24,004 nucleotides of DNA from Acidobacteriota bacterium. Lineage in GTDB: Bacteria; Acidobacteriota; Polarisedimenticolia; Gp22-AA2. Positions within the stretch are counted from its first letter, which is position 1; the number at the start of each line of letters is the position of its first letter. A program made the translations under genes and the position numbers. The notes beneath the pieces are model-generated. The model worked only from the letters and a program-made list of their open reading frames with translations, ran no database searches and was not told the DNA's origin. Below, in pieces: positions 1 through 7,050 of this stretch. The stretch covers positions 1-24,004 of the forward strand of contig JACQNT010000108.1 in the NCBI GenBank assembly GCA_016202915.1, given 5' to 3'.

Positions 1-104
1 ACGAACTGGCCCGCGACCTGGCGCGGAGCCAGGTGAGGCTGTCGCTCTCCCTCGGCCGCCTGAGGTCCCTCCACAGGTCCCTGGGCCCCCGCGGCCAGGC
101 GTAG
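1..104 (+). CDS. C-terminal end of an unidentified gene (truncated by window edge)
   Basis: Reading from base 3, an open frame gives 33 residues and stops at TAG 102-104. It is rich in Arg, Leu and Ser, and begins ELARDLARSQVRL, which looks helical. Only the tail is visible, so I cannot assign a family. The next gene starts 14 nt after this stop, and its SD (AGGAG, 103-107) overlaps the stop codon. The two genes are therefore probably co-transcribed, and the SD placement supports this frame as genuinely coding. Confidence 0.4.
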   Translation, partial: ELARDLARSQVRLSLSLGRLRSLHRSLGPRGQA

Positions 105-118
105 GAGCCTGTCCGGAA

Positions 119-1279
119 ATGGAGCGCATCTACCTCGATCACGCCTCGACCACGCCTCTCCATCCCGAGGTCCTGCGGGCGATGCTGCCTTTCCTGGGGG
201 AGTGCTACGGCAACCCCTCCAGCCCGAACAGCCGCGGCGCGGCCGCCCGAGAGGCGGTCGAGGAGGCGCGGGGGGCCGTGGCGTCTCTCTTGCGGGCCCC
301 CGCCGAGGAGATCGTCTTCACCGGATCGGCGAGCGAGGCGAACAACCTGGCGCTGAAGGGGATCGCGCTGGCGGCCGGACCCCGGGGCGGGCGGCTGCTG
401 GCCGCGGCCACCGAGCACATCTCCGTCCTGCACCCTCTCCGGACCCTGCAGAGACAGGGGTTCGAGATCGCCCTCCTGCCCGTGGACCGGCAGGGGCTCC
501 TCGATCCGGGCGACCTCCGGGAAGCGCTGAGGCCAAGGGCGCTCCTTGTGAGCGTCGCCCATGCCAGCGGCGAGATCGGCACGGTGCAGCCGCTGGCGGA
601 GATCTGTCGCGTGGCGCACGAGAACGGGGTCCCGGTGCATGCGGACGCCACGCTGACGGCCGGCGCCATCCCCTGGACGGGAGCCCCCGACCAGCCGGAT
701 CTGGTCACCCTGGCCCCCCACCTGTTCTACGGCCCGCAGGGGGTCGGCGCGCTGCGTGTCCGGTGCGGGACGCGGCTGGCGCCGCTGGTGGAGGGAGGGA
801 CGCAGGAAGGAGGCCTCCGGGCGGGCACCGAGCCCGTGGCGGCCATCGTCGGCTGCGGCGCCGCCGCCCGGCTGGCCGCCGCCGGTATGGACGGTTGGAC
901 CGCGCGGGCGGCCGCGAGGGCCGGCCGGCTCCGGATGATCCTCCAGCGCCGGATCGAGGAGGTCGTCCTCACGGGACACCCGGCCCGCCGGGTCCCCGGA
1001 CACCTCAGCCTGTGTGTCCGCGGCATCGACGCGGAGGCGGCGCTCTCCGCTCTCGATGCGGAAGGGATCGATGCCGCCGGCGGCTCCCCCTGCACCACGG
1101 CCGTGCGCAAGCCCTCGCACGTCCTCGAGGCGATCGGGCTGGATCCTCTGCTGGCCCGCGGCGCCCTGATGTTCACGTTCGGGGAGGCGAACCGCGACGG
1201 CGACGCGGAGAGGGCGGGCGAGGCCCTCGCGGGGGTCGTGGAGCGCCTCAGGCGGCTGAGCCCGCTGGCGCTCCGCTGA
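119..1279 (+). CDS. Cysteine desulfurase-like (NifS/IscS) protein lacking the PLP-binding lysine
   Basis: This 386-aa protein has the full class-V aminotransferase/NifS layout and usual length: YLDHASTTPLHPEV at the N-terminus, GNPSS (31-35), FTGSASEANNLALKG (67-81), TEH with His100, and HADA with Asp176. GGSPCTTA carries Cys325, at the position of the persulfide cysteine. In IscS the Schiff-base motif reads SAHK-x-YGPKG; here it reads APHLFYGPQG (199-208), so Leu202 replaces the lysine. Other PLP contacts are also changed: the NNE motif reads SGE (150-152), the Gln after HVDAT is Leu179, and ERG is EGG (230-232). Known family members release sulfur from cysteine for Fe-S and thiocofactor synthesis. 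Without the lysine, ordinary PLP chemistry is unlikely, so a structural, sulfur-carrier or non-PLP role is inferred. The ATG at 119 follows AGGAG by 11 nt. The gene converges on the DUF1015 gene, with a 4-nt gap. Confidence 0.85.
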   Translation: MERIYLDHASTTPLHPEVLRAMLPFLGECYGNPSSPNSRGAAAREAVEEARGAVASLLRAPAEEIVFTGSASEANNLALKGIALAAGPRGGRLLAAATEHISVLHPLRTLQRQGFEIALLPVDRQGLLDPGDLREALRPRALLVSVAHASGEIGTVQPLAEICRVAHENGVPVHADATLTAGAIPWTGAPDQPDLVTLAPHLFYGPQGVGALRVRCGTRLAPLVEGGTQEGGLRAGTEPVAAIVGCGAAARLAAAGMDGWTARAAARAGRLRMILQRRIEEVVLTGHPARRVPGHLSLCVRGIDAEAALSALDAEGIDAAGGSPCTTAVRKPSHVLEAIGLDPLLARGALMFTFGEANRDGDAERAGEALAGVVERLRRLSPLALR

Positions 1280-1283
1280 GGGC

Positions 1284-2567
1284 TCAGGGATCCAGCGGGT
1301 CGAGCACCAGGCCCGAAGGGACCTTGGGGTAGAAGTAGGTCGACTTCTGCGGCAGGCGATAGCCGCTGCGGGAGACGTCGATCACCTGCTCGATGCGGGT
1401 GGGATTCATGAGGACCCCCAGGTCGAGGCCCTCCTCGCGCACGCGTGCGAACCACTCCCGATCGTCCTTCACGTAGTCGAGGTGCGTCTGCCGGGCCTGC
1501 GCCTCGGCCGAGATCCCCAGCATGCCCTCGAGGATCAGGCGATGGAGCAGGACGCCATCCAGCCGGCGGAGGAACTCCGGGATGGTGGCCATCTCGGGCC
1601 GCTCGAGCCCGGCGCCTTCTCTCCACTGCGCCAGCAGGAAGCCGGCCTCTCCCCCGAGCGCCAGGCCGAAAACCCCGGGCCGGCCCCGCCGCGCCGCCAG
1701 CGCCGCGCGCAGCGCCTCGGGATCGCCGACGCGGGTGAGGGAAAACGTCTTCTCCAGCAGCCCCCGCAGGCGCCCCGCGTCGAACCCGGGGAGTGAATGG
1801 ACCAGACGATGGATCGGGAATATCCGCAGGCCGGGATCTTCCAGGCTGCAGAGGAAGGCGAGCACGAATCCGGCGTCGTCGCGTCCCTGCGCGCGGCGCG
1901 TCTCGTGGTAGGCGAGGGCCGACTCGTAGCGATGGTGCCCGTCCGCTATGAGGACCCACGCGTCCGCCAGGCGCCGCGCCAGGGACTCCGCCGCCGCCCC
2001 CTCGAGGCGGCCGACCCGGATGCTCGTCCCCTCGTCGTCCCGCGCCTGCTCGAAGATCCCCGACGCGAGCGCCCGCTCCATGAGCCGGGTCACCTCCGCG
2101 CCCGGGTCGGGATGGAGGAGGAACACGGCGCTCAGGTGGGCGCGGGTCGCGGCCAGCAGGCGCTCCCGGTCGGCGCGGGGCCGATCGAATGTCTTCTCGT
2201 GCGGCACGACCGATCCCGACCCGAACTCCTCCAGATGGAGGCGCGCGAAAAACCCGCGCCGGGTCGCCTCCTCCCCCGTCGGCGCGCGGTAGCGCTGCTC
2301 GCAGGCATAGAAGGCGGGGCTTGCGTCGCGCACCAGAATCCGGCCACCGATCCACGCCTTCAAGAGATCCGCCGCCGCTCTGTAGGGGTCCTCCCCCGGG
2401 CGCGCCCGCGGCAGATCGAGATGGACGATGTTGTTGGGGTGGCGGGCCGCCAGGCGGGCACGGCCTTCCTCGGAGATCACGTCGTAAGGAGGGGCGATGA
2501 GGCGGTCGAGGTCGCTCCGCAGGCGGACGTCGTAGCACAGGCCCCGGAACGGGGAGAGAACGGGCAA
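1284..2567 (-). CDS. DUF1015 family protein
   Basis: This 427-aa protein matches the DUF1015 (COG4198) pattern. Its N-terminus reads SPFRGLCYD and LIAPPYDVIS, PHEKT lies at 122-126, the hallmark ADGHHRY at 208-214, and an FPIHRLVHSL segment follows. The C-terminus has QKSTYFYPKVPSGL, as expected for a full-length member. The biochemical role of the family is not established to my knowledge; many members lie near serine-biosynthesis genes, but none is visible here. The start is TTG at 2567, preceded by a near-perfect SD (AGGAGGT) about 4 nt upstream, which fixes the start. The upstream gene stops 23 nt earlier, so the two are probably one transcript. I see no signal peptide or membrane segment, so it should be cytoplasmic. 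Confidence 0.9.
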   Translation of the reverse strand: MPVLSPFRGLCYDVRLRSDLDRLIAPPYDVISEEGRARLAARHPNNIVHLDLPRARPGEDPYRAAADLLKAWIGGRILVRDASPAFYACEQRYRAPTGEEATRRGFFARLHLEEFGSGSVVPHEKTFDRPRADRERLLAATRAHLSAVFLLHPDPGAEVTRLMERALASGIFEQARDDEGTSIRVGRLEGAAAESLARRLADAWVLIADGHHRYESALAYHETRRAQGRDDAGFVLAFLCSLEDPGLRIFPIHRLVHSLPGFDAGRLRGLLEKTFSLTRVGDPEALRAALAARRGRPGVFGLALGGEAGFLLAQWREGAGLERPEMATIPEFLRRLDGVLLHRLILEGMLGISAEAQARQTHLDYVKDDREWFARVREEGLDLGVLMNPTRIEQVIDVSRSGYRLPQKSTYFYPKVPSGLVLDPLDP

Positions 2568-2590
2568 CAGGACCTCCTAGCCTGTCCAGG

Positions 2591-3160
2591 TCAGAGGCGC
2601 TTGAGCCCCAGCTTCTCCTCCAGCTTCGTCAGGAACTCGGACTCGATGACCCCCGAGGAGCGGCGGTCCGTCAGGACCCTGACGGAGCGGCGGCGGTCCA
2701 GCCCCTGCACCAGGATCCGCGCCCGGAGGCGCAGCTCGGAGCCGCGGTCCTTCTCCGAAACCGCCGCTTCCAGCGACACCTTCCCTTCCACGACCTGGAT
2801 CATCTGCAGGATGTGGTAGTCGGGAGCGAAGAGCGGCGGCGGACCGGCGACCTGCTCCGAGTAATCGCTCTGCTTGAAATCGACGAACGAGGTCTTGATC
2901 GTCCGGGAGCCCTCGTCGATCTCCTCCGGCGGGAACCCGGCCTCTTCCAGAGCCTCCAGGAGGCCCTTCCAGAGCCTCTTCGGCTTGAGCTTGTAGACGC
3001 GCGTCTCGAACGGCGACACCGCTTCCGGGTGGATCTCCGGCTCGGCGCTCGCGGGCGGCGGTTCGTTCTGGGCGTCCGCCGGGCCGCACGACAACGCCGC
3101 GATCAGAACGCCGAACCGCAGGAGGGCTCCGCCTTCAAGTCTTCCGCGCCGTCGCTTCAT
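2591..3160 (-). CDS. Exported hypothetical protein
   Basis: The 189-aa protein starts MKRRRGRLEGG, continues with a hydrophobic stretch (LLRFGVLIAALS) and ends its leader near ADAQ, giving a Sec-type signal peptide. A cysteine in LSCG could instead be a poor lipobox (A-L-S-C), so lipoprotein anchoring is possible but weakly supported. The mature part starts Pro/Glu-rich and then has alternating charged helices and strands, ending KLEEKLGLKRL. I do not recognise a family. The frame stays open upstream to a GTG at 3265, but that would precede the predicted transcription start (about 3249) and put arginine-rich sequence before the signal peptide, so I chose the ATG at 3160. It is probably co-transcribed with the downstream DUF1015 gene. 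Confidence 0.65.
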   Translation of the reverse strand: MKRRRGRLEGGALLRFGVLIAALSCGPADAQNEPPPASAEPEIHPEAVSPFETRVYKLKPKRLWKGLLEALEEAGFPPEEIDEGSRTIKTSFVDFKQSDYSEQVAGPPPLFAPDYHILQMIQVVEGKVSLEAAVSEKDRGSELRLRARILVQGLDRRRSVRVLTDRRSSGVIESEFLTKLEEKLGLKRL

Positions 3161-3255
3161 GCCGTCCACCGTCACGCCTGGGAGCCCGTCCGGGGATCGC
3201 GGAGGGGCTCCTGGCCTCCGGCCGCGCGCGGTCGTCCCTCGGGCGCGACGCCACG

Positions 3256-3261
3256 AGTATA
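3256..3261 (-). promoter_or_regulatory. Extended -10 promoter for the exported protein/DUF1015 pair
   Basis: On the minus strand the sequence reads TGCTATACT, an extended -10 (TGn) with hexamer TATACT. No good -35 is visible at 16-18 nt. Transcription would start near 3249, leaving a leader of roughly 90 nt before the ATG at 3160. The same TGC-TATA arrangement recurs before the gene at 15588. Confidence 0.5.
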
Positions 3262-3300
3262 GCACGCACCGATCGGGAGGACTGGCAGGGCGGGCGGGTC

Positions 3301-5862
3301 TCAGCCCGGCGCGGTGAAGGTCCGGCGGGAACCGCCGTCCGCCACCGAGGCGATGGTGTCCTCCAGCTCCTCGAGCCGGAACGGCTTGTCGACGCAGGGG
3401 CAGCCGGAGCGCGCCAGGAAGCCCTGGGTCTCCGGCCGCAGGGTGTCCCCCGAGGCGAACACGATGCGGCGGCTCAGATCCGGCCAGCGGCTCTTGATGG
3501 CGTCATAGAGCTGCCGGCCGTCCATCTCCGGCATCTTCAGGTCGAGAAGGAGGACATCGTAGGCGCGGCGCTCCAGCTTCTCCAGGGCCTCCCGGCCGCT
3601 GGAGGCCGTGTCGACCCTGTGGCTGGCGCTCCCGAGCGCGTCGACGATCAGATCGAGGATGACCGACTCGTCGTCCACGACCAGGATGCTGAGGGACCGG
3701 CTGGCGTCCTCCGGGCCCGCCGCCGCGCCGGCCGCGCCGGCCTCGGGCACGACCGGCAGCTCCACGCAGATGCGCGTTCCCCGCCCCGGCTCGCTCTCCG
3801 CCCAGATGCGGCCTCCGTGGTCCCTCACGATGCCGTACGAGACGGCGAGCCCCAGGCCGGTCCCTTCACCGACGGGCCTGGTGGTGAAGAAGGGATCGAA
3901 GATCTTCCCCAGGATCTCCTGTGGGATGCCGGGGCCGTCGTCCTCGATCTCCAGCCGGATCCGGCCGTCGCGCGACTTCGTGGTGATCGTCAGCGTGCCC
4001 TGCCCGCGGTGGCTGGCGACGGCCTGCTGGGCGTTGTTGATGATGTCGAGGAGCGCCTGCTGGATCTGGTTGAAGTCCAGCATCGTCATCGGCAGGTCCG
4101 GGTCGAGCACTTTCACGACCTTCAGGTTGTTGACGCGCAGGTGGTAGCCCTTGAGGTCGAGCGTCTTCTCGATGATCCCGTTGAGCCCCAGGTATTTCTT
4201 ATCGATCGGGTGCCGGCGCGCGAAGGACCGGAGGTTCTGGACGATCTTCTGGCATCGGAGCGCCGACTCGAAGATCCGGTCGACCGCCTTCTGCTGGCGC
4301 GCGTCCAGCGGCCCCGTGAGCAGCAGCTGCGCGTATCCCAGAACACCGGCGAGAGGAGTGTTCAGCTCGTGCGCCACCCCGCTGACCAGCTCTCCCAGCG
4401 CGGACAGCCTCTCGGCCTGCACGAGCTGTCGCCGCGCGACCTTGAGATCGGTGATGTTCTTGATGATGCCCACGGTCCCGCACGGCGCTCCCCCGGCGTC
4501 CCGGAGCAGGGACGCCGCGATCAGCGCCTCGCGGACCGATCCGTCGCGGCAGCGCACCGTGGTCTCGAAGCTCGGCACCACCCGCCCCTCGCGGAGCAGG
4601 CCCTCCAGGCGCTCGCGGGCCTCCGCGCCGGGATAGAGGTCGGCGCACTTCCGCCCCAGCGCCTCATCCCGCGGCCAGCCGAGCAGGGCCTCCCCGCCGC
4701 GGCTGAACTCGGTCAGCCGGCCCTCGATGTCGGTCGTGTAAATGAGGTCCGGGAAGTGGTCGAGGATGTTCTGCAGCTTGTCCGCAGTCTCCTTGTTCGC
4801 GCGCGCGGACGAGGTGATGCGCTCGTAGAGCGTGGCGTTCCTGATGGCGTTGGCCGACGCGTTGGCCACGACCTGGCAGGCGGTGATGCTCTCCGAGCTG
4901 AAGCGGCGCTCCTCGCCGGCGGCCCGCAGGACGAGCATCCCCAGGAGGTTGTCGCCGAAGACGATCGGCACGACCATGATCGACCGGAAGCCCAGCCGCT
5001 CGAGCGTCTCCTTCATCCCCTCCAGGATCGGCTCGCTGGCCACGTCGTTGATCACCACCGCCTCGCGGGTCTCGACGGCCTTGCGGACCTCTGGATACTT
5101 CTCCAGGTCGAGGACGATGCCGGCGGCCTTGGGATCGTCGTTGCTGGCCAGCACCTTGCAGGTGGCGTCCTTCTCGTCCACGGTGATGATGGAGCAGCGC
5201 AGCGCGTTCACGAGCACGGCGATGCGCTGGACGATGAGGGAAAGGACCTCGTTGAGATCGAGCGTCGAGGCGGTGGCCGAGGTGATCTCCAGAAGGGCCT
5301 GCAGATCGCTCTTCTCGCGCTCGATTCGCCGCGACCGCTCCTGCTCGAGCCGGGCCTGGTTGACGAGGTGGCCGTAGTAGAGCGCCGCCACGTACAGGAA
5401 CGGCACGCGCAGGAGCTGGGCCGTGAGGGGCAGCGTCACCGCCGCCCCGCGCCTCTGGGTCAAATAGAGATAGAACCCGGAGACCAGGGTGGCCCCGACC
5501 ATGATGCGCGGCAGGTCGCGACCGAGGGCGGCGAGCATCAGGATGAGGAAGAAGGCCAGCGGCAGGTCGACGCTCTCCAGGCCGGCGTGGAACAGCCCGA
5601 GGGACACCAGAAACGTGTCGGCAATGACGATCAGGTACTCGAGGCTCCGGGTGCGGAACAGGGCCTCCGGGACGAACCCCAGGACCGCGTTGCTCACCGC
5701 GAACCCCAGGATCAGCAGGGTGGCGAAGCTCCCGAGGCGGAAGGCGACGCCGGGCGGGAAGAGCAGGCAGGCGGTCGCCAGGATGAGCATCCAGCGCAGA
5801 GCGAGGCGGACTGTCTTGCCGCCCGCCCGCTCGGCCGTCTCCGTGCCTTCCCGCTGGGTCAA
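3301..5862 (-). CDS. Membrane-bound hybrid sensor histidine kinase (6TM-GAF-PAS-HisKA-HATPase-REC)
   Basis: The protein has 853 aa. About six hydrophobic segments (residues 19-165) form a membrane sensor. A charged helical linker, a GAF domain (about 200-345) and a PAS domain (about 360-475, DLIYTTDIEGRLTEF) follow. The HisKA box GVAHELNTPLAG carries phospho-acceptor His498. The ATPase has an N box (IINNAQQAV), DDGPGIP, FDPFFTTRP and GTGLGLAVSYGI. A C-terminal receiver has VVDDE, LLLDLKMPEMDG with phospho-acceptor Asp774, and the conserved Lys in VDKPF. Kinase and receiver motifs all look intact. No response regulator, HPt protein or output gene is adjacent, so it is an orphan whose target is unknown. 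It starts at TTG 5862, with GGGAGG 5 nt upstream. A promoter lies just upstream, and the gene is divergent from the thioredoxin-fold gene. Confidence 0.9.
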   Translation of the reverse strand: MTQREGTETAERAGGKTVRLALRWMLILATACLLFPPGVAFRLGSFATLLILGFAVSNAVLGFVPEALFRTRSLEYLIVIADTFLVSLGLFHAGLESVDLPLAFFLILMLAALGRDLPRIMVGATLVSGFYLYLTQRRGAAVTLPLTAQLLRVPFLYVAALYYGHLVNQARLEQERSRRIEREKSDLQALLEITSATASTLDLNEVLSLIVQRIAVLVNALRCSIITVDEKDATCKVLASNDDPKAAGIVLDLEKYPEVRKAVETREAVVINDVASEPILEGMKETLERLGFRSIMVVPIVFGDNLLGMLVLRAAGEERRFSSESITACQVVANASANAIRNATLYERITSSARANKETADKLQNILDHFPDLIYTTDIEGRLTEFSRGGEALLGWPRDEALGRKCADLYPGAEARERLEGLLREGRVVPSFETTVRCRDGSVREALIAASLLRDAGGAPCGTVGIIKNITDLKVARRQLVQAERLSALGELVSGVAHELNTPLAGVLGYAQLLLTGPLDARQQKAVDRIFESALRCQKIVQNLRSFARRHPIDKKYLGLNGIIEKTLDLKGYHLRVNNLKVVKVLDPDLPMTMLDFNQIQQALLDIINNAQQAVASHRGQGTLTITTKSRDGRIRLEIEDDGPGIPQEILGKIFDPFFTTRPVGEGTGLGLAVSYGIVRDHGGRIWAESEPGRGTRICVELPVVPEAGAAGAAAGPEDASRSLSILVVDDESVILDLIVDALGSASHRVDTASSGREALEKLERRAYDVLLLDLKMPEMDGRQLYDAIKSRWPDLSRRIVFASGDTLRPETQGFLARSGCPCVDKPFRLEELEDTIASVADGGSRRTFTAPG

Positions 5863-5897
5863 GTCAACCTCCCGGTCGTCTGGGCCGGCAAACCCTT

Positions 5898-5925
5898 AAT
5901 ATAGTTCCGCTTCCGCGCGGCGCAA
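5898..5925 (-). promoter_or_regulatory. Predicted sigma70-type promoter of the hybrid histidine kinase
   Basis: The minus strand has TTGCGC (5925-5920), a 16-nt spacer and TATATT (5903-5898). The predicted start near 5891 leaves a leader of about 28 nt carrying the GGGAGG SD before the TTG start codon. Confidence 0.5.
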
Positions 5926-6041
5926 GGACGTAGACGCCCGAGGCATCCCCGGGTTCCGGTCCGGCCCCCGCCTCCGGGTCGCGGGGCGCGGCGCGGAGGG
6001 ATTCCCGGGAGGGAGGTAGGATGCCCCGCCCGGTCCTTTCC

Positions 6042-6069
6042 TTGACTTTTGAGGATCGCCGCGTAGAAT
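6042..6069 (+). promoter_or_regulatory. Strong sigma70-type promoter abutting the DsbA-like start codon
   Basis: TTGACT (6042-6047), a 16-nt spacer and TAGAAT (6064-6069) form a near-consensus promoter. The expected transcription start is about 6076, only 3 nt before the ATG at 6079. The message would be leaderless or nearly so, even though an SD-like AGGAGGT sits at 6071-6077. Confidence 0.55.
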
Positions 6070-6078
6070 CAGGAGGTC

Positions 6079-7032
6079 ATGCAACCGAACCTGCAGCGCT
6101 TCGTGCGACCCTTCTTGTTTGCCTGGGTGATGGCCCTCGGCTTCGCCTGGAACCAGGCACAGGCCATCGATCTGTCCAAGATCAAGGAGGTGGACTTCAG
6201 CGGGATGTCGGAGGCGCAGAAGAAGACGGCGCTCAAGGTGATGAGCGAGCAGAACTGCAACTGCGGCTGCAAGATGACCATCGCCGTCTGCCGTGAGAAG
6301 GACTCCTCCTGCCGGCGCAGCCTGATCTTCGCCCGCACCATCAATGACGCTCTCCGCGAAGGAAAGACGGAGACCGAGGTGGTGCGTATCCTGAAGGCCA
6401 AGGCCGACACCTTTATCGAGGCCAGGCTGCCGGAGGATGGCGACGCGGTCTACAACATCGACATCGGGAAGAGCCCCGTGCGCGGGCCCAGGGATGCCCC
6501 GGTCGTCATCGTGGAGTTCTCGGATTTCCAGTGCCCGTACTGCGCCGGGATCCAGCCCGCCCTCGACCAGATCCTGAAGGCTTTCCCCAAGGACGTCCGA
6601 CTGGTCTACAAGCAGTTCCCGCTCAACATCCATCAGTACGCCCGACAGGCCGCCCTGGCGTCCCTGGTGGCGCACGATCAGGGGAAGTTCTGGCAGATAC
6701 ATGACAAGCTGTTCCAGAACTTCAGCGCCATCAACGAGGAGAACATCAAGAAGTGGGCCAGGGAGATCGGCTTGAACATGAAGGAGTTCGAGAAGGCGAT
6801 GCAGCTGGGCACGCACGAGATGGCGGTCCAGAAAGACATCGCCGACGGGGCCGCGGCCCGTGTGATCGGAACTCCCACCCTCTTCGTGAACGGCAAGCGG
6901 GCCAGGTACGGCTCGGCCGCCGAGGCTTTCGAGGCGTTCAAGAAGATGATCCAGGAGGAGTTGGCGGCCATGAAGAGCGCGCCGCAGCCCGCCCGGAAGG
7001 CCGAGGCCAGGACCGCCCCGCGCGGCAACTAG
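6079..7032 (+). CDS. Secreted DsbA-like thiol-disulfide oxidoreductase with N-terminal Cys-rich (CcmH-like) module
   Basis: The protein has 317 aa. A signal peptide (residues 1-29, cleavage near AQA) sends it to the periplasm. A short helical module follows with NCNCGC (59-64), Cys71 and Cys78; this resembles the CxCGC-type N-terminal segments of CcmH-like redox proteins, though I assign it only by appearance. Residues from about 125 form a DsbA/thioredoxin_4 domain: VEFSDFQCPYC with the catalytic CPYC at 152-155, KQFPLNIH, and the cis-proline loop GTPTLFVNG (Pro266). The C-terminal tail is Ala/Pro/Lys-rich. The likely role is forming or isomerising disulfides, or delivering electrons to an apoprotein. 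It stands alone, divergent from the histidine kinase and converging on the TMTC-like gene with an 18-nt gap. The ATG is placed by the signal peptide; the SD lies unusually close to it. Confidence 0.88.
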   Translation: MQPNLQRFVRPFLFAWVMALGFAWNQAQAIDLSKIKEVDFSGMSEAQKKTALKVMSEQNCNCGCKMTIAVCREKDSSCRRSLIFARTINDALREGKTETEVVRILKAKADTFIEARLPEDGDAVYNIDIGKSPVRGPRDAPVVIVEFSDFQCPYCAGIQPALDQILKAFPKDVRLVYKQFPLNIHQYARQAALASLVAHDQGKFWQIHDKLFQNFSAINEENIKKWAREIGLNMKEFEKAMQLGTHEMAVQKDIADGAAARVIGTPTLFVNGKRARYGSAAEAFEAFKKMIQEELAAMKSAPQPARKAEARTAPRGN

Positions 7033-7050
7033 CGGCTCCCGCGACCCTCC

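Noticed and set aside
727..2538. 603-codon minus-strand frame
   Set aside because: It spans the NifS-like gene in antisense and the DUF1015 gene in the wrong frame. The composition is Pro/Arg/Gly with no domain.
3619..5904. 761-codon open frame on the plus strand
   Set aside because: It lies entirely antisense to the histidine kinase, whose domains are unmistakable. Its translation is Arg/Gly/Asp/Leu-biased with no domain, a common artefact of strong third-position GC bias.
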